From positions 1 to 27,043 of IMG/VR virus record IMGVR_UViG_3300025671_000412: DNA of 27,043 bases. One strand, 5' to 3'. This stretch comes from a virus. The notes under the pieces were generated by a model. It was not told where the DNA came from and did not search any database. It saw only the letters and a list, made by a program, of their open reading frames with translations. Position 1 is the first letter of the stretch. Each line of letters starts with the position of its first letter. Both the position numbers and the translations under genes were made by a program. This document shows positions 17,052 through 25,417 of the stretch, piece after piece.

Positions 17052-19452
17052 CAAATGTGTTGCTCCTGCGCATGATTGCCAAAACAGTCATAGGCAAAGG
17101 CTGTGTCTGCCTAACAACAGCCCTTGCATCCGTCTCATAGCTGGATGGGAAAAATATTTCCTTGTCGCCATCAAACATAGGAACAGCCGCGTCCATAGCC
17201 ATGCTGCTGTCACGGAACGGGATGCGGTCAAGGTTGCTGGTGTCAGGCCCAACCTCTGCGCCAACAGTGTCAATAAAACGCACAGTTACGCCATGTATGC
17301 GCTTAATCTTTCCCTGTGAAATGCCATCATCAGCACCGGCCTCAATACGCAAAGTCTCAACAAGGGATGTGTAGGAATAGCCAATATGGACAGTAGATGC
17401 TTCCCGGTCTAGCGTAACCGTTCCACCGCTTACCACCTTGTCTGCGTGAGCCGAGCCATCCGCCAAAATCTGCACAGTCTCACCCTCAAGATGATTAAGG
17501 CCGCTAATGGTGCTTGTTGCTGTGCTGTCGTATGTCAGCCCGGAGTCTACATAAAAGACATCCGAAACATCTGTGCCAAAATAAATTGGCTTCATATAAA
17601 CAATGTGGCGGACAGTTTGGCTGTTAATCGTGCGCTGGACTGACAAGTATACTTGGTCTTCTGCGCCGCTAGGAATAGCCGTAATGCTTTCAACAACGCC
17701 AGTGCCGCCCAGCGGGTGACTATGCCAGCCAATAGTATTGTTTGCTGGGTCATAAGACAGGCCAACAAGAGTGCCATCAGCCCGCACAAACCAAAGCACT
17801 AACTCTGGCTCCTGCTGCCAAATCATGTCGGTCAAGCCACCACGGGCCAAATGTTCTGCCAGAATAGTCAGGTCACGGCCAACAAGCCCGTCTGTGTCCA
17901 AGTCAAAGGTAATTTCCTTTACCTTCTCTTGCCCTTTCTGAATTAAGATGGTGCTGGCCCCAGCCCGCAACGGACGCACATCAGATGAACCGAATGTGGT
18001 TTCGCGCAGCACACTAACATTTGTCGGCGTTACAGGCCCAGTTGTGCCGCCAGACAAAGTAAACTCTGAACTGCTGGTCAACACTTGCAAGAAGCGGCCC
18101 GGAATCATGTGCTTGATGACATTCACTTGGTCGGATGCAATCGTGATGTTGATTGCGCTGTCATCCAGTGTGCCGGGGGTCATGTTTTCAAAGTCGGCGG
18201 TTACTGAACCAAAAATGGTTTGTGGCCGACCCGCTGTTCCAGCAAAGTAAAGACGCTCCTCATAAAACGCCACAGCGCGGGGAAAGCCTTGGTCTCCGTC
18301 AAAAGCACCTAGTGACCATCTTGTATTAGCATTGGCTAAACCAACAGCACTGTCTGGCAGACGCGAGTTGCCATACTGGTCTTCATGCACATCCGCCGTA
18401 ACAACAGTTGCGCTGGTAAATCCGGTAATTCTCACATGACCAAACTCGTCATGCAAGTATTCCCAATCAATAGCACCATAGGTTTCTGTGCCGGAAAGAT
18501 GAACGGGCGCGGTGTTGCCAGATGTTTGGGTGCTGCCTGTTACATTTTTATAAACATGCCCGCCAAAACGAACAGTCGCGTTTGCAGCATAGCTGGTGCT
18601 GGCTGCCCATAAGTCATGCTCAATCTCAAGGATTTCACGGAAGCGAATATAGCGGCCTACATCGTCACTGCTAAACACATCCGCAGAGGCCGTAATAGTT
18701 ATGCCGGTGCCGGTTGCAGCAGAGGCATACATAGTTGTGTCCGTGTCGTTTTCGTCCAGCCAAGGCCCATCAATGAAATTAATGTCAGACAGGGTAAAGC
18801 TGGTGGCTGTAGTGCGGGTCAGCTTTGCGGGGTCGTGGTCTTTATGCGCTAGGTAAAGCACATCAGCAGATTGGACATGATTGATTTCAAATATGTCATC
18901 TATGCTATATGTGGTGGTTACTTCGACAATTTTACCAACAGTGCCACCAGAAACAAAAGCAGAAAAACCAGAACCATCCACACCGCTAAGTTCAAAGGTG
19001 TTAGTAGTAACATTGGCTACAGTAAACTCCCTGTTGTTAATCTCTGTCATACCGGTCACACCGGTAATATATACCCGGTCGCCGTTTGAGTAACCATGCG
19101 ATGTAGCGGTAATAACAACCGGGTTTGCCGCAGTTGCCCCGGTGATGGACTTTGTTGCCTCGGTCAGAATACCGCCATCTTTGAAGAAGCGAATGTAGTT
19201 TGCGCCAAACTCCAGCACATACGCTTGCTCATCGCTGTATTCAAAGTTAATCAGACGAACCTTGCCACCATCTTTTGATGAACCAGCATAGTATGTGCCT
19301 GGTCTGCGCGTAACACCGCCCTGGGGAAAGGCCAGCATATTCTGTAGCGTCTGCGCCCCAGAGTTATACTTTTGCAAATCAATGCGGCCCTCAAGGCGCG
19401 GGGAAAGTTCACCAGCTTGAAAGTTGGTAATGATGGTGGAGACGCGGGCCAT
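17044..19452 (-). CDS. Tail tubular protein B (T7 gp12-like tail nozzle)
   Basis: This 802-residue protein begins MARVSTIITNFQAGELSPRL, then EGRIDLQKYNSGAQTLQNML, then PQGGVTRRPGTYY, the hallmark start of tail nozzle proteins in short-tailed phages. Residues of about 100-165 hold an inserted beta domain (ITATSHGYSNGDRVYITGVT and NREFTVANVTTNTFEL), often annotated as FCCH-like. A central block has AFYEERLYFAGTAGRPQTIF. It forms the distal tail tube below tail tubular protein A. It starts 1 nt after the tubular A stop, with a GAGG site 7 nt before the ATG. Confidence 0.92.
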   Translation of the reverse strand: MARVSTIITNFQAGELSPRLEGRIDLQKYNSGAQTLQNMLAFPQGGVTRRPGTYYAGSSKDGGKVRLINFEYSDEQAYVLEFGANYIRFFKDGGILTEATKSITGATAANPVVITATSHGYSNGDRVYITGVTGMTEINNREFTVANVTTNTFELSGVDGSGFSAFVSGGTVGKIVEVTTTYSIDDIFEINHVQSADVLYLAHKDHDPAKLTRTTATSFTLSDINFIDGPWLDENDTDTTMYASAATGTGITITASADVFSSDDVGRYIRFREILEIEHDLWAASTSYAANATVRFGGHVYKNVTGSTQTSGNTAPVHLSGTETYGAIDWEYLHDEFGHVRITGFTSATVVTADVHEDQYGNSRLPDSAVGLANANTRWSLGAFDGDQGFPRAVAFYEERLYFAGTAGRPQTIFGSVTADFENMTPGTLDDSAINITIASDQVNVIKHMIPGRFLQVLTSSSEFTLSGGTTGPVTPTNVSVLRETTFGSSDVRPLRAGASTILIQKGQEKVKEITFDLDTDGLVGRDLTILAEHLARGGLTDMIWQQEPELVLWFVRADGTLVGLSYDPANNTIGWHSHPLGGTGVVESITAIPSGAEDQVYLSVQRTINSQTVRHIVYMKPIYFGTDVSDVFYVDSGLTYDSTATSTISGLNHLEGETVQILADGSAHADKVVSGGTVTLDREASTVHIGYSYTSLVETLRIEAGADDGISQGKIKRIHGVTVRFIDTVGAEVGPDTSNLDRIPFRDSSMAMDAAVPMFDGDKEIFFPSSYETDARAVVRQTQPLPMTVLAIMRRSNTFDA

Positions 19453-19453
19453 C

Positions 19454-20050
19454 TTAGAACCTCACATTGATGAAGTCGTCTGCAAGTAGCTTGTCTGGTG
19501 TTCCTTCCATTGCATCAATGGAGCGAGCCTCACGCAAACGAGACTCATATAGGTCAAACATATTTTGGGCAACGCCATTACTACCCGTCAGGGCATAGGC
19601 CGTTTCTGCGGCCAAGCGATGCGCCACAGTGCTGCTAAGAAGGGAATCATACTGCTCTGTGTCGGTAACGCGCCCGATGTAGGTAATCTTGCAGGTGCTT
19701 TCGTTTGACAGGATTTTGCGGCCTTCAATCTTATACATAAGCCGGGTGTCATACGCAGCAATCTCGCTGTCCACCTGGTCGTCAAAGAAGGACAGAACCC
19801 GCAAGCAATAAGGATTGTTTGGCAGGGTGTATTGGTAACTAAACCCAAATGCCGGTGTGTCAGCGTCTTGTGCAATGGACTTTCTGGTAATAGCCACATT
19901 CCAAGGGTGCGCTCGGAGAACAGCGTCACGCACAGTAGAAAAACGCCGATTGCAAATCCGCGCTTCTTTTGAGTTCTCACTTAGTGCTGTAATGGTTCCT
20001 GCGCCAAGCAAGTCCATAGCTTCGTTACAAATGTCAACAACGGATGGCAT
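19454..20050 (-). CDS. Tail tubular protein A (T7 gp11-like adaptor)
   Basis: This 198-residue protein begins MPSVVDICNEAMDLLGAGTI and has CNRRFSTVRDAVLRAHPWNV, the conserved RDxxLxxxPW motif of gp11-type adaptors. The motif is followed by the sequence FSYQYTLPNNPYCLRVLSFF, a further family mark. The protein forms the ring that joins the portal to the nozzle and anchors fibres. Its start lies inside the end of the nuclease-like gene (17-nt overlap). Confidence 0.92.
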   Translation of the reverse strand: MPSVVDICNEAMDLLGAGTITALSENSKEARICNRRFSTVRDAVLRAHPWNVAITRKSIAQDADTPAFGFSYQYTLPNNPYCLRVLSFFDDQVDSEIAAYDTRLMYKIEGRKILSNESTCKITYIGRVTDTEQYDSLLSSTVAHRLAAETAYALTGSNGVAQNMFDLYESRLREARSIDAMEGTPDKLLADDFINVRF

Positions 20051-20399
20051 CGGTCATAAGCCTCTCTATTTCTACCAGTGCGCCCTGACTTAAATTGCTA
20101 TCGCCGCCAGAGACAACCTTCCCTTTCCTTTTTGCTTCCCTAACAAGTTTTTTTACACGCTTTGTAGGTAATATTACCACAGATTCGTTACTAATCATAA
20201 AGGCCCAAAAGTCTGCTTCTGTCGTAGCAATGCCAGATGGTTTGCCTCTACAAAAAAACTCCACAAACACTTTGCCAGTTTGTGAAGCCCTAAAATCTCT
20301 TTTCACCTCTATAGTTTTGTCGGTCAATAATTCACCAAGTCGCTTTTCGCTTACCTGTCCTACCTTTAGGTCATACCTAAAATCACTATTGTATTCCAC
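20034..20399 (-). CDS. PD-(D/E)XK-like nuclease between head and tail genes
   Basis: This 121-residue protein, with a GTG start, reads YNSDFRYDLKVGQVSEKRLG at the front, then TIEVKRDFRASQTGKVFVEF and CRGKPSGIATTEADFWAFMI. The E-x-K (TIEVK) followed by a FVEF strand and the GIATTEAD helix start are the active-site pattern of small PD-(D/E)XK nucleases related to Holliday-junction resolvases. Similar proteins occur in other marine phages, usually among DNA-metabolism genes. Here it sits between the decoration and tail adaptor genes. It may resolve or trim DNA during packaging. GAGGGG lies about 7 nt before the GTG. Confidence 0.7.
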   Translation of the reverse strand: MEYNSDFRYDLKVGQVSEKRLGELLTDKTIEVKRDFRASQTGKVFVEFFCRGKPSGIATTEADFWAFMISNESVVILPTKRVKKLVREAKRKGKVVSGGDSNLSQGALVEIERLMTDAIRC

Positions 20400-20427
20400 G
20401 CCGCTTCCCCTCGGCAGGAGGAAGGAG

Positions 20428-20452
20428 GGGGCGACCTTTCAGGGGCCGCCCC
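20428..20452 (-). terminator. Strong GC hairpin between head and tail gene blocks
   Basis: The leftward RNA can form GGGGCGGCC/GGUCGCCCC, 9 bp with one G-U pair and a 7-nt loop. On the other strand that pair would be A-C, so the hairpin favours the leftward transcript. It lies 8 nt after the decoration gene stop. The sequence after it is pyrimidine-rich (CCTCCTTCCTCC) but has no U-run, so it may act as a partial terminator or as a stabiliser of the abundant capsid mRNA. Confidence 0.55.
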
Positions 20453-20459
20453 AACCAGA

Positions 20460-20939
20460 TTAGTTCACCACATACTCAATGATGAAAGCCATGTCACCAG
20501 CGGTGCCACCAGTTGCGGAGAAAGTTGCCGCAACATAGTAGAATCCACCGGGGTCTGAGGACTGACCTGCCAGTTCCCAAACCTGCTGACCAGTGGTGTT
20601 GATGTTGGCTTCTTCATAACGCAGTTCCGTCATGCCAGCCGCGTCAGCTACAAGAGTAGCCAGCGCATCTTCATCAACAACCACGCCTTCATCAGTGTAG
20701 AAGCCGACATTAAAGGTGCATGTGCCACCCAAATTGTCGGAACCAACACGGACAGAAGTCAGGGTCGCGTGGGTTGGAATCGGTGCAAGCATTACAATGT
20801 CGTCATCGGTGCTGTCACCAGCAGCCAGTGCAACATTGCCCTGTGCAATACGCTTTACGCCACCAAGCTCTTGAGCATTGTTGACGACCGGCGGGGTTGC
20901 CTCAAGATTGGCAATAAGGTCAGAGTTTTTCGTTGTCAT
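20460..20939 (-). CDS. Probable capsid decoration or head fibre-like protein
   Basis: This 159-residue protein has a short flexible N-terminus (MTTKNSDLIANLEATPPVVN) and a beta-rich Gly/Ala/Thr body (RIAQGNVALAAGDSTDDDIV, TCTFNVGFYTDEGVVVDEDA, VAATFSATGGTAGDMAFIIE). It follows the major capsid gene by 13 nt, the usual place for decoration or head-stabilising proteins. I have seen similar sequences beside capsid genes in marine phages, but no family name is certain. The ribosome site is weak (AAGAG). Confidence 0.65.
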   Translation of the reverse strand: MTTKNSDLIANLEATPPVVNNAQELGGVKRIAQGNVALAAGDSTDDDIVMLAPIPTHATLTSVRVGSDNLGGTCTFNVGFYTDEGVVVDEDALATLVADAAGMTELRYEEANINTTGQQVWELAGQSSDPGGFYYVAATFSATGGTAGDMAFIIEYVVN

Positions 20940-20952
20940 CTCTTAGCCACTC

Positions 20953-21831
20953 TTAGTCAGGGGTTTCGTCACAGAAGATTTGAACAACCTTGGCTTCTTC
21001 CATGCGAACCGCACCGAGAGACATGCAGTAGTAGACTTGAGTTGCATAACTCTTGTCAGCACGCTCATCAATCCGCGCAGAGATGTCTTTACCAAGACCC
21101 AGGGTCAAGCCATCTTCGGCCCAAGCAAAACACTTGCGGATGTCATTTACATCAACATCCAGCCGGTTGGTCATGATGAATTTGAAACCCATGAAGGTGT
21201 CAACATCACCCTGAACCAGTGCTTTGATGGTGTTGAAGTCGCTGCTGGTCACTTCAGTAGTGCCGAGCAGGTCTTCAATCTGCTTCGGGCCAACCGCGAT
21301 GTAACGATTGATGGACGGGTCAACATCCAGCAAGTCCATCTTGCGCTTGGCTTCACGCAGCTTTGCAATGGTCAGGCCATCGTTGGATGAAGCTGAACCA
21401 ACAGAGTTGGCGGTTGCATCCAAGTCTGCGCTGCCTGAACCGGTCTCGCCGGTGCTTGCAGTGCCGGTAGCGGCGGCGATGATGACATCATCCATTGCAC
21501 GACCCATAGCAGCAGCTGCCGCACGAGCGTAGGATGAAGTCGGGTCAATCAGCATACGGACTTTGTCCTGGTCATCAATCAGGTCAGCATACTCGTAGTC
21601 AGCCAAAGACAGGCGGCGGCGACCATGCGGGGTGTCCATCTGCGGGGTGTCGGCGTGGCGGCTGGTGCGAAGGGCAGCAGTCGCAGCACCAATTTGGTCA
21701 ATGAAAGCATTTTTGCCAACAACATTCTCAATGCGCACTGCATCACGCAGACGGGAACCCATCTGCTGTGAAAGCATCTGCACATTTGCAGAATACTGCT
21801 GAACAAATGCTGTGGTTACTTGCGTAGACAT
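20953..21831 (-). CDS. Major capsid protein
   Basis: This 292-residue protein begins MSTQVTTAFVQQYSANVQML and continues SQQMGSRLRDAVRIENVVGK. Its features fit the capsid family of this phage group: the DTPHGRRRLSLADYEYADLI block (about 65-85), a PTSSYARAAAAAMGRAMDDV helix, and a C-terminal block KCFAWAEDGLTLGLGKDISA followed by RIDERADKSYATQVYY. It presumably has the HK97 fold, which I infer from position and the ADYEYADLID pattern. It follows scaffold plus the 78-residue gene and precedes the decoration gene. AAGGAG lies 8 nt before the ATG, a strong site as expected for the most abundant virion protein. Confidence 0.9.
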   Translation of the reverse strand: MSTQVTTAFVQQYSANVQMLSQQMGSRLRDAVRIENVVGKNAFIDQIGAATAALRTSRHADTPQMDTPHGRRRLSLADYEYADLIDDQDKVRMLIDPTSSYARAAAAAMGRAMDDVIIAAATGTASTGETGSGSADLDATANSVGSASSNDGLTIAKLREAKRKMDLLDVDPSINRYIAVGPKQIEDLLGTTEVTSSDFNTIKALVQGDVDTFMGFKFIMTNRLDVDVNDIRKCFAWAEDGLTLGLGKDISARIDERADKSYATQVYYCMSLGAVRMEEAKVVQIFCDETPD

Positions 21832-21855
21832 AAGTCTAACTCCTTGTTTTCACAG

Positions 21856-22092
21856 TTACATTTGGTTCATTGTCAGTGCGCTACCCTTTCGGACGCTCCT
21901 CGCTTTTTTGGCCGGCGTATGGCCACCGTCTTTCCGGTCGTCTGCGGGACGAGTTGCCTCGCTACCCCTAGTAACCCATTCCCAATACCTGTCGGCTAAT
22001 CGGGCCGGGTCAAGAACATCGCGTTGAGTTCCAAACTCTAACGCAATCCTCAAACAATCCATTCGAGCATGGACTTTTTCAAGTTCATCCAT
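21856..22092 (-). CDS. Small hypothetical protein between scaffold and capsid genes
   Basis: This 78-residue protein has a helical N-terminus (MDELEKVHARMDCLRIALEF, then DVLDPARLADRYWEWV) and a charged, probably disordered C-terminus (ADDRKDGGHTPAKKARSVRK). It overlaps the scaffold stop by 8 nt and precedes the capsid gene by 24 nt. The LADRYWEWV pattern is seen in small phage proteins of the same gene position. No function is known; a role in head assembly is only suggested by place. Confidence 0.6.
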   Translation of the reverse strand: MDELEKVHARMDCLRIALEFGTQRDVLDPARLADRYWEWVTRGSEATRPADDRKDGGHTPAKKARSVRKGSALTMNQM

Positions 22093-22927
22093 GAACCATG
22101 TCCATCAGCTCTGACACCCGGTCAATGGCGGTTTGCCTACCAGGTGCTTTTGCATCCCAATAAGGATGTGTTTTGTCATTCATGATGGCATCAATCTCTG
22201 CTTGTGCCTCTTTAGGTGTCATAGCACGGCTGGAAGGACTGTCAGAGATTGTGTCTTCACTGGTTACACTATGCCGGAAATCCGCCATGTTTGCAAACGC
22301 TTTGATGAAATCGGGATGGTTGCCAATCATCGTGCCATCTGCCAGCTTCATTTCCAAAATTTCAGGCGTTGTAAAGTCTTGGACAACCGACTTAGCCGCA
22401 GCAAGTTTTTGTTCAAACGCTTGCCCCCATTCCTTACGGAGTTCAGTCTCCACCTGTTCGCGGGCAAATTGTTCATTCTGCTCCGCCGCTTCCGCAGTTT
22501 GTTGCGACATGCTTTTGTAGTATTCAAGAACACCATTCGCTTGTTCCGGCGAGAGCCGGAGTTTGTGCGCAACATCGGCGTAAGATTTGGCGGCATCTTC
22601 TGTAATCACATTCCCATCAACAGCTATTTCATAACCATCGGGCGTTTCCGGTCGCCCAAGCCGACTATAAATGCGGTCAAGGTCTTCGTCTGTCGGATTA
22701 ACCGGCATCGGAATCTTGTCTGCACCAATAAGACGCTGCGCGTTCACATAGGAACGGGCAAGGTTTCCAACATCTTTAATTGGGGAGAGGCTTGGGTGGT
22801 CACGCAATTCTTCTGGTATTGTGCTTAAAAAATCGTTACCAGAACCGCCTTGCGCTACATCCGCTGGTGTTTCCAACAGCGGTGCTTCGGTAGGCTGGTC
22901 TACCTGTTCGATTGCTTCTTCTGACAT
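22085..22927 (-). CDS. Capsid scaffolding protein
   Basis: This 280-residue acidic protein has an unstructured front (MSEEAIEQVDQPTEAPLLET) and a PEELRDHPSLSPIKDVGNLA block that is typical of T7-like scaffold or capsid assembly proteins. Helical segments follow (LSPEQANGVLEYYKSMSQQT, EQNEQFAREQVETELRKEWG), and a C-terminal helix (DAKAPGRQTAIDRVSELMDM) probably binds the capsid shell. It guides procapsid assembly and is released during packaging. GAGGAG lies 5 nt before the ATG. Confidence 0.88.
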   Translation of the reverse strand: MSEEAIEQVDQPTEAPLLETPADVAQGGSGNDFLSTIPEELRDHPSLSPIKDVGNLARSYVNAQRLIGADKIPMPVNPTDEDLDRIYSRLGRPETPDGYEIAVDGNVITEDAAKSYADVAHKLRLSPEQANGVLEYYKSMSQQTAEAAEQNEQFAREQVETELRKEWGQAFEQKLAAAKSVVQDFTTPEILEMKLADGTMIGNHPDFIKAFANMADFRHSVTSEDTISDSPSSRAMTPKEAQAEIDAIMNDKTHPYWDAKAPGRQTAIDRVSELMDMVHG

Positions 22928-22929
22928 AA

Positions 22930-23130
22930 TTACTCCTCTGTCAGCATGTTGTGGATGTGGAGGATGACTGCTCTTTTACCCTCCTCAAAAGCTGTGGCCT
23001 TGGCATCGCCAGCCACATAGCTTAAAGACCGCCAGTTACAGCGGGCTTCAAGGTCGTGCAAAACCTTCTGTCCGTTTGTGGAATCAAAGGTTTCTTTATA
23101 CATTGCGCGGAGTTTGTCTATTTCCTGCAT
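22930..23130 (-). CDS. Bbp19-like small phage protein
   Basis: This 66-residue protein starts MQEIDKLRAMYKETFDSTNG and has QKVLHDLEARCNW, then YVAGDAKATAFEEGKRAVIL followed by HIHNML. The order 'F.S.nGq.VL.DLe', then 'GD..atAF.EGkR.vil' matches the Bbp19 family, found between portal and scaffold genes in many podoviruses. The role is unknown, probably in head assembly. GGAG lies 4 nt before the ATG, and the start overlaps the portal stop (TAATG). Confidence 0.8.
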   Translation of the reverse strand: MQEIDKLRAMYKETFDSTNGQKVLHDLEARCNWRSLSYVAGDAKATAFEEGKRAVILHIHNMLTEE

Positions 23131-24719
23131 TATTCTCCAACCATCCTAACTGCTTGTGCAGCTTGGGCGGCGGTATAGACATCTTCTTGTTCCTGCTGCC
23201 GTTGCTGCATCATTGCTTGCTGTTGCGCTCTGGCTTCCCTCGCCTGATTAATTTCCCGCTGTGAACGAAGCGTAGTCTTGGGAACACCAAGAGCATCGGT
23301 AACATGCCTCACCAAACCATCAGGGTCAATATGGTCGCCAACCGGCAGGGCTTGAGACAGCGGCATAAGGATTTCCAATGCCCGCATAGTGTTGTTAAGG
23401 CTGTTGGACTTTTGCGCACGAGCCAGCGGTGAAACATACTCAATCTCAACATTGCGGCCTTGCAGAAGTTCTGGGGGCTGTGCCAGCATTTGCTCCCGCA
23501 ACATCAGGGCAAACACGCGGTCAATCAGCGGGCGAAGCATCTCGTTCATCAATCTGCCCAGCACGGGGCCAATCACCCTCATGCGTTCTTCTTGCCTTCC
23601 AATCACCTCTGTTGCAGTCATGTTTGGCCCACCGCCAATAAGAAGCTGGTCAACAAAGAAAGCGGAACGAATAGCTTGTCTGCGTTGGTTTTCCATTTCC
23701 AGCCCAATGTTAATGTTTGCGCCGGTATTTAGCGGGGTAATGGTGTCGCGTGAACCAGACCGGTAGAAATTAAGGCCACCAGGCTGGGTGCGGATTGGCA
23801 ACAAGAAACCATCGTCAGGAACCAGCAGCGGCGGATTAATCATCTTTTGTGCCGCTTCAATAATGGTCTTGGACATCAGGTTAATCATCTTAACATCTGG
23901 TAGGGCGGTCATGGCCGGCGACCGCCCCATAATCTCACCAGTCGCCTTCAAGAAACGCGGAACCACATACGGCATTTCATTGAAGCCACCTTCAAGCACA
24001 ATCATGCCCGTCTTTTTGCAAATATAGACGGATGAGTATGGCATGTTCTTATTGTCAATTTTGGTAGCGTCCCGGTCTTCGTTTGGCAGCACGATGTGCA
24101 AAATCTCAACCATGTCGTCCGGGTTCTTCTCAAATGTTTTGAGAATGTAGTCAGTAACATTTTCTTTGCCAAAGCGGCTAATAGCTTGGGAAGCTGTGGA
24201 CTCATACAGCCGGTAAACGGCATTTACCACGCCAAAGCGGTCTTCAGTTACATAATATTCGGAGATGTGCCGGGTGCTAAAACGCAAGTCCCCCTCTGAC
24301 ATTTCGCAGAACATGCAGCCAGTGCCAAACACAACCAGGTCAACATACATCTCGTGTATTTCAGTCTCAAAGTTTGACTGATTAAACGCTTGCATCATAC
24401 GCATACTGGTGTCTTGCAGCCATTCACGCACATCATCATCGCGGCTAATGTCGCTGTCTTTAATGTCCAGATGGAACCAAGGTGAAGCCCCAGAGGTCAG
24501 CATGCCATGTAAGCTGGAAGCAAGCAGGTCAACAGCCTGTAAAGCTGTGCCATCATAAATCATTTCCATGCGTTTCTCGCCACGAGACCGCTTCTTTACG
24601 ATGTCAGCCTTGCGGGGCAACATATAATCCGCAAGTTCTTGGTAGTGCGTGTTCCAGTTGTCGCGCTTTGCTTTTAGTTCCTCAAAACGCTTTACAAGTG
24701 TCTTAGCATGCTGTTCCAT
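23130..24719 (-). CDS. Portal protein (head-tail connector, T7 gp8-like)
   Basis: This 529-residue protein has the family start (RFEELKAKRDNWNTHYQELA, then DYMLPRKADIV) and SSLHGMLTSGASPWFHLDIK near residues 68-88, a typical connector signature. Later blocks are FLKATGEIMGRSPAMTALPD (about 235-255), MINPPLLVPDDGFLLPIR and TATEVIGRQEERMRVIGPVL followed by GRLMNEMLRPLIDRVFALML. It forms the 12-mer ring through which DNA is packaged and ejected. The C-terminus is Gln-rich (QQQAMMQQRQQEQEDVY). It starts just after the 228-residue gene, and I see no strong ribosome site. Confidence 0.95.
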   Translation of the reverse strand: MEQHAKTLVKRFEELKAKRDNWNTHYQELADYMLPRKADIVKKRSRGEKRMEMIYDGTALQAVDLLASSLHGMLTSGASPWFHLDIKDSDISRDDDVREWLQDTSMRMMQAFNQSNFETEIHEMYVDLVVFGTGCMFCEMSEGDLRFSTRHISEYYVTEDRFGVVNAVYRLYESTASQAISRFGKENVTDYILKTFEKNPDDMVEILHIVLPNEDRDATKIDNKNMPYSSVYICKKTGMIVLEGGFNEMPYVVPRFLKATGEIMGRSPAMTALPDVKMINLMSKTIIEAAQKMINPPLLVPDDGFLLPIRTQPGGLNFYRSGSRDTITPLNTGANINIGLEMENQRRQAIRSAFFVDQLLIGGGPNMTATEVIGRQEERMRVIGPVLGRLMNEMLRPLIDRVFALMLREQMLAQPPELLQGRNVEIEYVSPLARAQKSNSLNNTMRALEILMPLSQALPVGDHIDPDGLVRHVTDALGVPKTTLRSQREINQAREARAQQQAMMQQRQQEQEDVYTAAQAAQAVRMVGE

Positions 24720-24721
24720 AA

Positions 24722-25408
24722 TTAACCCATCAATGTTGGAGTTTGGCCACCATTAGCGGTGTCACCCAGCACAGAGCCGCCAACAATCGTTGCCCCCCTG
24801 CCTCGGCGGCGGGCGCGTTGTATTCTTGCAGATTCTTCTGCTAAAGCGGCTGCACGACCCATGTCCGGTGGGGCTGGGGCTGTGTCGCCTGGCGCAGCTG
24901 GTGGCGGTGGAGGTGGAGCCGTAGTCCCCATAACTGTTCCGCTAGGTCTGTCTTCGCTAGGCATCATAGCGCGTTCTGTAGGTGTTAGACCACGGGCTTG
25001 GATTATGCCGCCTCTTTCTTCAAACATAGGAAACTGGTCGCCAGTGCCGGTGGCTCTGTTGACTCTGGCAGCAATCGGATTGTAATCTGGACGACCAACA
25101 TAATCATCACCTCCAAAAATTCCAGTCCCCCTCCGAACAACGCCAACAGTCATGCCGCGCTCATCGCGCACGGGAGTCCCGCCTTTCTCTAAAGCCTGAA
25201 TCATTCTTTCCCTTGTCGGCCCGCCAATACCAGTCTCCAAAGCGCGCAGTGGCAAAGAACCAGGAGCAATAAGAGGAGCATCTCTTAACTGCTGCTCCAT
25301 ACGCTCACCTCTGCCTTGGATGTCCGCAATAGACCTTGAGGTTTCCGGCGCATACAATTCCCTTTCAGTTGGGGTCATGCTCCCTGCTTCTGAAACACTT
25401 GTAGTCAC
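24722..25408 (-). CDS. Conserved virion-associated protein between terminase and portal
   Basis: This 228-residue, probably disordered protein is rich in Gly, Pro and Arg, with a seven-proline run in TAPPPPPPPAAPGDTAPAPP near residue 170. The C-terminus, RRRGRGATIVGGSVLGD and then TLMG, matches a short motif (R-G-R-x-x-T-I-x-x-G ... T-L-x-G) that recurs in proteins encoded beside phage portal genes. The role is unknown; it may be a small head-associated protein. It uses a GTG start with AGGAG 6 nt before it. Confidence 0.65.
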   Translation of the reverse strand: MTTSVSEAGSMTPTERELYAPETSRSIADIQGRGERMEQQLRDAPLIAPGSLPLRALETGIGGPTRERMIQALEKGGTPVRDERGMTVGVVRRGTGIFGGDDYVGRPDYNPIAARVNRATGTGDQFPMFEERGGIIQARGLTPTERAMMPSEDRPSGTVMGTTAPPPPPPAAPGDTAPAPPDMGRAAALAEESARIQRARRRGRGATIVGGSVLGDTANGGQTPTLMG

Positions 25409-25417
25409 TTTTCTCTC

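Noticed and set aside
22133-22828. + strand frame of 231 codons opposite the scaffold gene
   Set aside because: Arg/Phe/Cys-rich product typical of an antisense frame; the scaffold gene has a strong ribosome site and conserved motifs.
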